Positions 1 through 6,780 of a stretch of DNA of 26,577 nt are shown piece after piece; the stretch's first letter is position 1; every line of letters begins with the position of its first letter. The notes below the pieces were generated by a model, which saw only the letters and a list, made by a program, of their open reading frames with translations, searched no databases and was not told the DNA's origin. Origin of the DNA: Methanolobus sp. UBA474 (lineage in GTDB: Archaea > Halobacteriota > Methanosarcinia > Methanosarcinales > Methanosarcinaceae); NCBI GenBank assembly GCA_002501695.1, contig DANZ01000016.1, positions 1 to 26,577 of the forward strand. Reading direction: 5' to 3'. The position numbers were made by a program, and so were the translations under genes.

Positions 1-606
1 ATCTTTTGTCTGTTCGAAAAAGGGAGAGTACGTAACCAGGAACCCCCCGGGGCTGAGCACTTTCCGGACGTGGGGAATCACATGTCCTGAATCCTGGGTA
101 TCCAGGGTAACCACGTCAAAACTCTCGTTCAGGGAAGGTATTTCCTCTACAATGTTCCCGCAGCGCACCTCCACATTATCAAGCCCTGCGCTGAGCACGT
201 TCTGCCGGGCGATCTGCGCGAAATCCTCACGTATCTCATAACTGAGCACGCGCCTTGCGATCGAGCCCAGGTACATGGCAAGCACACCTGAGCCTGTACC
301 CGCATCAAGCACACTGTCATTCCTGTTAAGACCGGTATAGGCTATTATGGGACCGATGTCCTTGGGCATCATGGGTGCCCCCGAACGCTTCGCATGGTTG
401 AAGAAATCAGGCATACGCGGGCGCTGGATCGTGAACTCCTGGTCCATGTGAGAGACCACGGTATCACCAGGCACTTTATCCGCGAGCACTGAAAGATCGA
501 TTATCCCGAAATCTGTGTGGAACTCATCTTCAGATACGTTCACAATGAACTCCCTGACCTTTCCCCGATGGGAGGTTTTCAGCATTATCAATTCGCCCGA
601 TATCAT
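1..606 (-). CDS. trmI: tRNA (adenine-N1)-methyltransferase, TrmI type (3' truncated by window edge)
   Basis: SAM-dependent Rossmann methyltransferase of the archaeal TrmI family, which methylates N1 of adenines 57/58 in the T-loop of tRNA. The visible 202 residues begin MISGELIMLKTSHRGK. A small N-terminal beta domain is followed by RPRMPDFFNHAKRSGAPMMP and then the SAM-binding motif I, DAGTGSGVLAMYLG. Further on, VEVRCGNIVEEIP and DVVTLDTQD match motifs II/IV. The gene runs off the left edge, so roughly the last 50 residues are missing compared with the usual length of about 250. The ATG at 606 has an AGGTG ribosome site and lies 12 nt after the stop of the upstream HD-domain gene, so the two are probably co-transcribed. 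The assignment rests on the family-typical order of motifs; target positions are inferred from known relatives. Confidence 0.85.
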   Translation of the reverse strand, partial: MISGELIMLKTSHRGKVREFIVNVSEDEFHTDFGIIDLSVLADKVPGDTVVSHMDQEFTIQRPRMPDFFNHAKRSGAPMMPKDIGPIIAYTGLNRNDSVLDAGTGSGVLAMYLGSIARRVLSYEIREDFAQIARQNVLSAGLDNVEVRCGNIVEEIPSLNESFDVVTLDTQDSGHVIPHVRKVLSPGGFLVTYSPFFEQTKD

Positions 607-618
607 TTTGCACACCTG

Positions 619-2445
619 TTACCGTTTTTTAGAAACGTACCTGTTAGCCGGAATAGTGACTATATCACGCGGGATGGAATGCTTGTTCATTATAAGATAG
701 TCCCTTATTTCCTCGAACTCCGGCCTGTAAGCGTCCGCAAGCATCCTTGCGTACTCGACACCATCCCATGTCAGCACATATTCATAACTCTGCCGGAACC
801 TTCCGCCTTTCTCATAGTACCGCAGGTCCTCATCAACTATGCCCATGGCTACAAGTATCTGTATGTCCTCAAAGAGCCTGTCGCTGTAAGGAAATCCATA
901 CCTCTCGTGGAAAGAGTAGTCAAAGAGGTTCCGAAGTCTCACAGAACCCCGTAAGTGCCTGATGGTACGGTACAGCCAGGTGATGTGCCTCAGTCGGGGA
1001 ATGGACACAAAGCCGTCCTCCTCGTTCTCAAAGAGGCTGTGCACTCCGTAAAAGAGCATTATGATACCTTCTACCGGCAGATATTGCTCCGTGCGTATGA
1101 AATGAAGGAGTTTCGGAGACAGTTCGTCAACAGCCTTTCTGAGCTTTAAGGAAACTGACCCGCCATCCACATCCGTAACGATAGAAGGATGCGCAAAGGC
1201 CGTGAGGGACAGCTGCCTTGATATAGCACGCACAAGACCGTTGGCAAGTGCGGACTCATCATAGAAGAAGGCATCCTCTTCGCCTATGGAGATGCGCATG
1301 CTTTTGGGAACCCCTGAAGCAACGCTCAGATCCACCAGTACATCCCCGAGTTCCCTTGCCAGCAGGTCCTCCAGTTTCTTTGTGGCCACCCCATGGCGTG
1401 CAATAGTGGCCAATGCCATCCTTGAAGACGGCGGGATGGTCTTCTGGGTGAGCCTTGCCACCGGAGCATAGATATTGCCGTCACGGATATCAGCAAGCAC
1501 TTGCAGGGACTTCTGTGATGCATGCGACCTGATAAAATTCAGGAGGTCACTGTCATTATAGGTCTTGAAAAAAAGCACGACCTCTTCCTTTGCCTTTTCC
1601 AGGCCCGCCTTTTTCTCATAGCTTCCAAGGGCGTCCTCAAGCGCATACAGCAGCATTACACGGGATGCCTGTGTCTTCGGGTTATGGATGATGGCAGTGT
1701 AGTGGTGAGCCCTGGATATGAGCAGGGACTCAGCTGCCGTGAGAGCCATATCCTCGCCATAGCCGGAACCGTCCGGACTGCCCAGGACTATATTCCCGTT
1801 CCTTATAACCAGACTGCGCACTATCTGTTCCACATCTATCATCCCGAAGGAAACACCCGTATGATAAGAATCCCTGAGCAGGAAATCTATGCGATCTGCA
1901 TCCACATCGTCTGCGATTATCTGTGCAAGGTACGGCTTCTTCAGCGAAGTGTCACCTGTGGCGATCTTTGCGATCTCCCCGAAGAATTCGAACGGATCAG
2001 TCCCGAATTCCTTCTCCACATGCCTTGCAATGTGATTCTCTCCAGGCAGGCTGCAGGAAATGATATCCCTAGTGAAAGCCTCATGCCTGATCAGGCGGAT
2101 ACCATTAATGGTTGGCTGCAACAGAGGATTTCTCTTCAGCACACCCTCGACCACATGAGAGAAAGCGGAATGTCCGATATCATGCAAAAGTCCCGCCATC
2201 CTGACCTTGCGAATATCATCCGGCTCCAGGCCTAGGGAATTACCGATAACCGAGGCCATGTGCATTGTCCCGATGCTGTGTTCAAAGCGGGTATGATTGG
2301 CGCCGGGATAAACAGTATCCACAAGCCCCAGCTGCTGGATGTTCCTGAGCCTCTGCACATGCTTTGTATTTACGAGCATCTGCTCGAACTCGTCCAGGAG
2401 GATGGTCTTGTGTACAGGGTCATGAATGATCATGGGTTTCTGCAT
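619..2445 (-). CDS. HD-superfamily phosphohydrolase (SAMHD1-like, COG1078)
   Basis: Predicted metal-dependent phosphohydrolase of the HD superfamily, 608 aa. The metal-binding set is visible: H56 in TRFEHSIGT, H88-D89 in LLHDIGHSAFSH, and D184 in DVDADRIDFLLRDSYHTG. The same spacing and the last motif occur in SAMHD1/dGTPase relatives, so a nucleotide substrate is possible but not proven. The first ~200 residues carry the HD core, the middle is helical, and the C-terminal ~150 residues (WLYRTIRHLRGSVRLRNLF onward) resemble a separate, possibly winged-helix, domain. This makes it longer than many relatives of 400-450 aa. It is the first gene of a minus-strand pair with the tRNA methyltransferase. 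A TATA box about 28 nt upstream of the ATG suggests a leaderless or very short-leader transcript. Confidence 0.85.
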   Translation of the reverse strand: MQKPMIIHDPVHKTILLDEFEQMLVNTKHVQRLRNIQQLGLVDTVYPGANHTRFEHSIGTMHMASVIGNSLGLEPDDIRKVRMAGLLHDIGHSAFSHVVEGVLKRNPLLQPTINGIRLIRHEAFTRDIISCSLPGENHIARHVEKEFGTDPFEFFGEIAKIATGDTSLKKPYLAQIIADDVDADRIDFLLRDSYHTGVSFGMIDVEQIVRSLVIRNGNIVLGSPDGSGYGEDMALTAAESLLISRAHHYTAIIHNPKTQASRVMLLYALEDALGSYEKKAGLEKAKEEVVLFFKTYNDSDLLNFIRSHASQKSLQVLADIRDGNIYAPVARLTQKTIPPSSRMALATIARHGVATKKLEDLLARELGDVLVDLSVASGVPKSMRISIGEEDAFFYDESALANGLVRAISRQLSLTAFAHPSIVTDVDGGSVSLKLRKAVDELSPKLLHFIRTEQYLPVEGIIMLFYGVHSLFENEEDGFVSIPRLRHITWLYRTIRHLRGSVRLRNLFDYSFHERYGFPYSDRLFEDIQILVAMGIVDEDLRYYEKGGRFRQSYEYVLTWDGVEYARMLADAYRPEFEEIRDYLIMNKHSIPRDIVTIPANRYVSKKR

Positions 2446-2466
2446 ATAAGATAATATCAGATGTAA

Positions 2467-2480
2467 GGATATATAAACAT
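2467..2480 (-). promoter_or_regulatory. TATA-box promoter of the HD phosphohydrolase gene
   Basis: On the minus strand this reads ATGTTTATATATCC, a good archaeal TATA box. Its centre is about 28 nt before the ATG at 2445, which predicts transcription starting at or near the start codon. Confidence 0.6.
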
Positions 2481-2631
2481 AGGAAAATTCTCTGTGACAT
2501 TAGTTATATGATCGGCCTGTTGTTCATATTTGCTCTTTTAAGAACAAGCATTGCCAGGGCTTCCAGTGGTCCTTATGAGATGATCGATGACTTGAAAATG
2601 AATATCATAGAACTTTGCTTCTTTCCAGTGT

Positions 2632-2673
2632 TTCCTACTGGTTATATTCATTCAGGATAAATATCAAAACAAA
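2632..2673 (+). promoter_or_regulatory. Shared promoter element, copy 1 (before the LURP-like gene)
   Basis: The core TTCAGGATAAATATCAAAAC (2651-2670) matches 5908-5927 upstream of the second HdeD gene at 21 of 23 positions when extended by three bases. TAAATATC could serve as the TATA box and CAGGA as a BRE or activator site. Transcription would then begin around 2685, giving a leader of about 75 nt. The match suggests a common regulator or a duplicated promoter. Confidence 0.45.
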
Positions 2674-2760
2674 ACCGTATTAAATGGAATTTTGCATTCA
2701 TAAAGTTGGGATCATGGGAGGGCAGAGGCTGCTTCATGATTAACTTAAGGGAGAGTACCA

Positions 2761-3336
2761 ATGTTAAGGATGAAGGAGAGATTATCCGGAGGCGGAGGAT
2801 TACGCCAAAGTAAAGATACGCCTCCAGCTACCGGAGAACAGGAGCGTATCGGTACACGGTTCAAAATGCGCCAGCGTTTGTTTACTATCGGCGACCGTTT
2901 TTTTATAGAGAATGAACAGGGAGAGCGGGCTTTCAGAGTAGAGAACAAGGTACTTCGTTTGCGAAAAATGCTGATGTTCCAGGATATGCAGGGCAATGAT
3001 ATCTACAAGATCCAGGAGAAACTGGCACGCATACGCGATACCATGGATATAGAGCAGGAAGGCAATGTTGTGGCTAAAGTTCATAACGCTCTGATCACAC
3101 CGCTGCGTGATCGGTGGAAGATCAGTGTCCCTGGCGGAGAAGACCTGATGGCCAGGGGCAATATCCTGAACCATGAATATAAGATATTAAGAGGGGACCA
3201 GGAAGTAGGGGTTGTTTCTAAAAGATGGTTCAGAGTCCGGGACACCTACGGTGTGGACATACGCGATGGCGAGGATAGTTTACTGGTACTGGCCATTACT
3301 GTAGTCATTGACATCATGGCACATGAAGGCCGGTAA
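2761..3336 (+). CDS. LURP-one-related family protein (DUF567-like)
   Basis: A 191-aa soluble protein recognisable as a LURP-one-related (tubby-like beta-barrel) protein by its succession of beta hairpins. FKMRQRLFTIGDRFFIENEQ leads to a strand reading FRVENKVLRLRKMLMFQD. NDIYKIQEKLARIRDTMDI and DRWKISVPGG follow, then HEYKILRG and EVGVVSKRWFRVRDTYGVDI, and the protein ends in a hydrophobic strand. The first ~28 residues are Gly/Pro-rich and look disordered. Family members have no agreed biochemical role; tubby-like barrels may bind lipids. The start is supported by a GGGAGAG ribosome site 5 nt upstream. It leads a run of plus-strand stress or membrane genes, with DUF6325 following after 40 nt, so the two are probably in one transcript. 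Confidence 0.75.
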   Translation: MLRMKERLSGGGGLRQSKDTPPATGEQERIGTRFKMRQRLFTIGDRFFIENEQGERAFRVENKVLRLRKMLMFQDMQGNDIYKIQEKLARIRDTMDIEQEGNVVAKVHNALITPLRDRWKISVPGGEDLMARGNILNHEYKILRGDQEVGVVSKRWFRVRDTYGVDIRDGEDSLLVLAITVVIDIMAHEGR

Positions 3337-3376
3337 AAGAGCATACAAAGGTAATAGATAGAGAAGGAGGAAAATC

Positions 3377-4171
3377 ATGCTGGGCCCTATACAACTGTTA
3401 GCTATTGGCTTTGAAACCAACGAAAGGTTCAAAGGCGACATTATGCGGGAATTGAACGAGATACGCAGCAGAGGAGTGATAAGACTGCTGGATATGTCTT
3501 TTGTAATGAAGGACACTGAAGGGAATATCCTTACCCTTGAAGATACCGATCTGACACCTGAGGAGGAGGTAGAAGTAGGTAAAGTGATCAGCAGGATGCT
3601 GGGGATGGAAGAAAGCACTGCAGGAGCGGTCAGACCCGGGACATCTGTGAAGACACATGCTGAAAAAAGCTATGGCTTCGCCATACAGGACATCATGGAT
3701 GTTGTCAACCAGATAGAACCCGGCACTTCTGCCGGCCTTCTGCTCATTGAACATGTCTGGGCCACCGGCCTCAAACAGGCTGTACACGAAGCCGGAGGAC
3801 ACCTCATTGCGCAGGGCTTCCTTACACCTGATGCAATGATGATGATAGGCAAGGAAGCTGAAGCTATTGCAGAAGCTGAAGCAGCCATTGAGATCTCCGA
3901 GGCGATCAAAGGTGCTGCCTTACTTGACGTGCTGTCTACAATTGACGTTGCTGAAGAGCTGAAGGAAGCTGCCAGTGAACAAGCTTCAGGGACAGCGACA
4001 GAGATGCAACTGGTAAAGACTGCAGCAGTGGCCGAAGCCGTGAGGACCCTGGTCGTTGCCGGCATGATAGAGGAAGCTGCTACCATGGAAGCGATCGATG
4101 CCCTGGCCGAAGCCGGACTGATAGAGGCTGCTGAACTGAAAGTAGCTGAGAAAGAGGCAGCTGAAGCATGA
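3377..4171 (+). CDS. DUF6325 family protein with a long Ala/Glu-rich C-terminal tail
   Basis: A 264-aa protein. Residues 1 to ~155 match the DUF6325 pattern: GPIQLLAIGFETNERFKGDI, then IRLLDMSFVMKD and LTPEEEVEVGK. Later come AGLLLIEHVWATGLKQAV and EAGGHLIAQGFLTPDAM. The remainder is about 105 residues rich in Ala, Glu, Leu and Ile with heptad-like spacing. It contains two near-repeats, VVAGMIEEAATMEAIDALAE and EAGLIEAAELKVAEKEA, which resemble the SHOCT short C-terminal oligomerisation motif. The function of DUF6325 is unknown. The ATG follows a GGAGGAAA ribosome site. It sits between the LURP-like and DUF1269 genes; all three small families are often associated with stress loci, so a shared envelope-stress role is inferred, not shown. 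Confidence 0.75.
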   Translation: MLGPIQLLAIGFETNERFKGDIMRELNEIRSRGVIRLLDMSFVMKDTEGNILTLEDTDLTPEEEVEVGKVISRMLGMEESTAGAVRPGTSVKTHAEKSYGFAIQDIMDVVNQIEPGTSAGLLLIEHVWATGLKQAVHEAGGHLIAQGFLTPDAMMMIGKEAEAIAEAEAAIEISEAIKGAALLDVLSTIDVAEELKEAASEQASGTATEMQLVKTAAVAEAVRTLVVAGMIEEAATMEAIDALAEAGLIEAAELKVAEKEAAEA

Positions 4172-4265
4172 AGGATTGAGATGGATATGAAGGTTCATCC
4201 AGAAGTTGTGAACATGATCAATAGATGAATAAATTGAGTTTTAGGATCTTAAAGGAGAATCGAAT

Positions 4266-4760
4266 ATGACAATGACGTCTTTAACAGTTCTGAAGTTTGA
4301 AAGCGCAGATGGTGCGGAAAAGGCTCTTGAGGTGATCGAAGACCTGAGCAAGAGACAGCTGATCACTTTGCATGATGCTGCTATCGTTACATGGCCGGAA
4401 GGTAAAAAGAAGCCAAAAACAAAACAGCTGGCCAATATGACAGGTGCAGGCGCTTTAAGTGGTGCTTTCTGGGGCATGCTCTTTGGCCTGATATTCCTGG
4501 TCCCGTTCCTGGGCATGGCATTTGGGGCGGCGATGGGTGCTGTGGCAGGCTCTATGGCAGATGTGGGCATCAGCAATGATTTCATCAGATCGGTCAGGAG
4601 CAAAGTGACAGAAGGAACCTCAGCCCTCTTCCTGATGAGCAGCAATGCCGTGATGGATAAAGTGGTCGAAGCTATGAAAGATTTCAAGTTCGAACTGATC
4701 GCTTCCAACCTTTCCAAGGAACAGGAAGAGAAACTGCGCGAGGCCTTTGCAGAAGACTAA
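4266..4760 (+). CDS. DUF1269 domain membrane protein
   Basis: A 164-aa protein of the DUF1269 family (COG4803, predicted membrane protein). The N-terminal ~50 residues form a soluble alpha/beta segment (LTVLKFESADGAEKALEVIE, then ITLHDAAIVTWPEG). A glycine-rich membrane stretch at about residues 57-100 follows (GAFWGMLFGLIFLVPFLG, AFGAAMGAVAGS). A C-terminal soluble segment contains VTEGTSALFLMSSNAVMDKV and ends in a charged helix. The Gly-zipper hairpin may insert into or associate with the membrane. The biochemical role is unknown. The ATG at 4266 has an AAAGGAGAA ribosome site. It lies 94 nt after the DUF6325 gene in the same orientation and may share its transcript. Confidence 0.8.
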   Translation: MTMTSLTVLKFESADGAEKALEVIEDLSKRQLITLHDAAIVTWPEGKKKPKTKQLANMTGAGALSGAFWGMLFGLIFLVPFLGMAFGAAMGAVAGSMADVGISNDFIRSVRSKVTEGTSALFLMSSNAVMDKVVEAMKDFKFELIASNLSKEQEEKLREAFAED

Positions 4761-4863
4761 GAGGGACTTTTCAATACCATAATCGACAGAGCATTACACA
4801 TGGTTGCTTCTATTTAAGCTGGTTTTATTTCAGAAAAGGGGGCTAAGCAAAAGAGAATGATAC

Positions 4864-5105
4864 TAAATTATCGGCCCCTGTATCCATCTACCGGCAAAGC
4901 CAACGGGATCAGTTTGCAACCAGGCATGCAAATACTGCTTCTTGCTGATTAAAGATGCACTCTATCCTGGCAGCCTCCCCTGAGACCATTAACAGGGTGG
5001 GTCCATGCAGTACAAAGAGCCTAGATGGGTATTGACTTTTACCGGCATGCCATCGAGATGCAGGAAAAGTACTGCGGACCCGATTCTCCTGTCAACTTTC
5101 CATGA
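4864..5105 (+). pseudogene. Remnant of an anaerobic sulfatase-maturase-like radical SAM gene
   Basis: Two in-frame pieces in different reading frames match consecutive parts of anaerobic sulfatase-maturating enzymes (radical SAM/SPASM). Piece one (4867-4980) reads LPAKPTGSVCNQACKYCFLL and then IKDALYPGS, carrying the CxxxCxxC iron-sulfur motif with the family's usual flanks. It ends at a TGA at 4981. Piece two (5025-5102) reads MGIDFYRHAIEMQEKY, the segment that in intact enzymes follows a GGEPTLMG motif. A degraded KEP is visible just before it in another frame. The roughly 30 residues usually between the pieces are missing, and stops and frameshifts close both ends. Further decayed sequence may extend to about 5263. 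No intact sulfatase or maturase is in the window. The call is from motif recognition only. Confidence 0.6.
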
Positions 5106-5292
5106 GTTCCCACCACGCCATAAAGCAGCCAGCTTTAAGACAAGATGGTGGAAAAGTTTCAGGAAGGCACCAGAAGCACCTTATCAAGATGGTAAGAGAG
5201 GTCTACAACTTAGTAGGGCTTACAATTATTGAGGTTTTGTTCAAAAATAATCGTTATAGAGAATAAATAATAAGTAGAAAGGGGGAAAATAA

Positions 5293-5808
5293 ATGGTAAA
5301 TACAGACTATATAGATACAGTAAATAGCCAGTCACTGCTGCTGGGGGGAATAGCTTCCATCATATTCGGCATACTGTTGCTTAGCTGGCCAGGGGCGACA
5401 CTGTCTGTGATCATGCTGCTGGTCGGTCTTTGGTGGCTGATCCAGGGAATAGCCATGATATTCGGCATTTTTCATGACCGCTCCCAATGGGGCTGGAAAC
5501 TGTTCGGCGGTATTATTGGCATAATAGCAGGCATCATTGTTCTGCAGCACCCACTTCAGGCGGCTGTGATCGTACCAACCACTCTGGCGCTCATTCTCGG
5601 AATTTTGGGTATGAGCATGGGTATTATAGTTCTAATTGCTGCCCTCGCGGGCGATGGCTGGAGAACCGGGATCCTGGGAATTGTCAGCATCATCATCGGC
5701 CTGTTGTTCATTTTCAATGTATGGGTAGGCGCAGTGGTGCTGGTATGGGGAACAGCCATCCTGATGATCATATCGGGAATCAGCGGGATATTCTGGGCGT
5801 ATAGGTAG
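5293..5808 (+). CDS. HdeD family (DUF308) membrane protein, copy 1
   Basis: A 171-aa multi-pass membrane protein of the HdeD/DUF308 family, named after the E. coli acid-resistance protein. Six hydrophobic segments are readable in three repeated pairs. They include SLLLGGIASIIFGILLLSWP, GATLSVIMLLVGLWWLIQG and LFGGIIGIIAGIIVLQHPL. Later segments include LALILGILGMSMGIIVLIAA, a GILGIVSIIIGLL segment and a VVLVWGTAILMIIS segment. The LxxWPGATL and GxWWLxQG signatures are typical. The family is linked to acid or envelope stress, but the mechanism is not known. The ATG has a strong GGGGG ribosome site about 8 nt upstream. Its downstream neighbour is a paralogue of identical length. Confidence 0.85.
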   Translation: MVNTDYIDTVNSQSLLLGGIASIIFGILLLSWPGATLSVIMLLVGLWWLIQGIAMIFGIFHDRSQWGWKLFGGIIGIIAGIIVLQHPLQAAVIVPTTLALILGILGMSMGIIVLIAALAGDGWRTGILGIVSIIIGLLFIFNVWVGAVVLVWGTAILMIISGISGIFWAYR

Positions 5809-6128
5809 ATGGATTTACAGAAACTGATATCCATGGAAATGAAGGTAAATGCAGGGGACAATAATAGAACTCTACTTCGTCTCATAGCTTCCTAAACTTA
5901 TAATTCTTTCAGGAGAAATATCAAAATAAATGAAAATACTGATAAAAAACAGGATCTTGCATCCGGGAAGAAAATAGATGCAGGGTGGCAAGATACCTTT
6001 CTTCGATGTGTTCATGTGAATGGCCTTCTTTTAAGAAGAGAGGGAACAACTGGATGTGTTAAGGGCTTCAAAAAACGCATGCCGGGATGATCAGGACTGG
6101 TAAAATCAAATTTACGTGGGGGAATGGA
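5809..6128. other. Intergenic region between the two HdeD paralogues
   Basis: This region contains the second copy of the shared promoter element (5889-5930) and a CTTCTTTTAAGAAG inverted repeat around 6023-6036. An AT-rich tract follows the promoter. A 28-codon open frame begins immediately after the copy 1 stop (ATG at 5809) but has no ribosome site or recognisable sequence, so I do not call it a gene. The presence of its own promoter means copy 2 is probably transcribed separately from copy 1. Confidence 0.45.
5889..5930 (+). promoter_or_regulatory. Shared promoter element, copy 2 (before the second HdeD gene)
   Basis: TTCAGGAGAAATATCAAAAT (5908-5927) differs at only two of 23 positions from the element at 2651-2673. 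Weaker similarity extends upstream, where both begin with TTCCTA 19 nt before the core. It lies about 200 nt before the start codon, implying a long leader, unless a nearer promoter exists. Confidence 0.45.
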
Positions 6129-6644
6129 ATGGAAACTACAATCGATGAGTATAATATGAGTGATCAGGCTCTGATACTGGGAGGGATCACCTCCATTATA
6201 TTTGGAGTGCTGTTACTGACATGGACAGGAGCCACGCTGACCGTGATCACACTGCTTATTGGCCTCTGGTGGCTTATACAGGGACTCTTCCTTATACTTA
6301 GCATCTTCAAGGACAGCTCTCAATGGATATGGAGACTGATAAGTGGCGTTATTGGGGTACTTGCCGGTATCCTGGTCCTGCAGCACCCCCTGCAGAGCGC
6401 TGTTATCCTGCCTGCAAGCCTTGTGTTCATCCTTGGGATCATGGGCATAGGCATAGGCATCACGTCCATTATCGCTGCTTTTGGGGGTGAGGGCTGGGGT
6501 ATTGGAGCTTTCGGCATCATCAGTATAATTATCGGTGCAACCTTAACGGCGAATGTAATGCTTGGCGCTCAACTGCTGCTATGGATCGTAGCCGTTCTGC
6601 TTATTATTGAGGGAGTGGCGGCGATCTACATGGGCTATAAATGA
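6129..6644 (+). CDS. HdeD family (DUF308) membrane protein, copy 2
   Basis: A 171-aa paralogue of the preceding HdeD-type gene with the same six-segment membrane layout. Its segments include ALILGGITSIIFGVLLLTWT, GATLTVITLLIGLWWLIQG, LISGVIGVLAGILVLQHPLQ and SLVFILGIMGIGIGITSIIA. I chose the ATG at 6129 over the upstream in-frame ATG at 6087 for two reasons: GTGGGGGA lies just before it, and the resulting protein has exactly the same length and N-terminal alignment as copy 1. The pair most likely arose by tandem duplication, although the two have diverged considerably. A role in acid or envelope stress is inferred from the family name only. Confidence 0.85.
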   Translation: METTIDEYNMSDQALILGGITSIIFGVLLLTWTGATLTVITLLIGLWWLIQGLFLILSIFKDSSQWIWRLISGVIGVLAGILVLQHPLQSAVILPASLVFILGIMGIGIGITSIIAAFGGEGWGIGAFGIISIIIGATLTANVMLGAQLLLWIVAVLLIIEGVAAIYMGYK

Positions 6645-6780
6645 TACGCAGATCTTTGCGAAATGTGTAAGTAAGCAATATAGTACAATAGTTATACAAA
6701 GGTCATATATATGTAAAATAAGGATAACAATATTAAGAGGATGTAAGAAGAGGATTTAAGATGGTTTCAGGAGGATCATT

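Larger units (their letters stand above)
2446..2760. other. Divergent intergenic region
   Basis: This 315-nt region separates the minus-strand HD gene from the plus-strand LURP-like gene. It holds the HD-gene TATA box at its left end and the plus-strand promoter element at 2651-2673. Near 2535-2545 there is a TCTTTTAAGAA motif; a similar one, CTTCTTTTAAGAAG, lies before the second HdeD gene. I see no coding sequence with a ribosome site and no tRNA or obvious structured RNA. Confidence 0.5.

Noticed and set aside
1522..2235. 237-codon plus-strand open frame opposite the HD phosphohydrolase
   Set aside because: Antisense to a gene with complete HD motifs; its translation has no domain features and no ribosome site.
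4181..4228. Micro-ORF MDMKVHPEVVNMINR between DUF6325 and DUF1269 genes
   Set aside because: Only 15 codons, with a poor ribosome site and no known match; likely chance.
5034..5102. DFYRHAIEMQEKYCGPDSP read at first as a TPR (kinesin-light-chain-like) repeat
   Set aside because: The sequence upstream carries a radical SAM CxxxCxxC motif and the piece fits better as the anSME segment following GGEPTLMG.
5005..5232. 75-codon open frame read as a gene
   Set aside because: It lies across the decayed radical SAM remnant in the wrong frame, has no ribosome site and no recognisable protein features.
5809..5895. 28-codon frame right after the first HdeD stop
   Set aside because: No ribosome site of its own and no recognisable features; termination-reinitiation is possible but unsupported.
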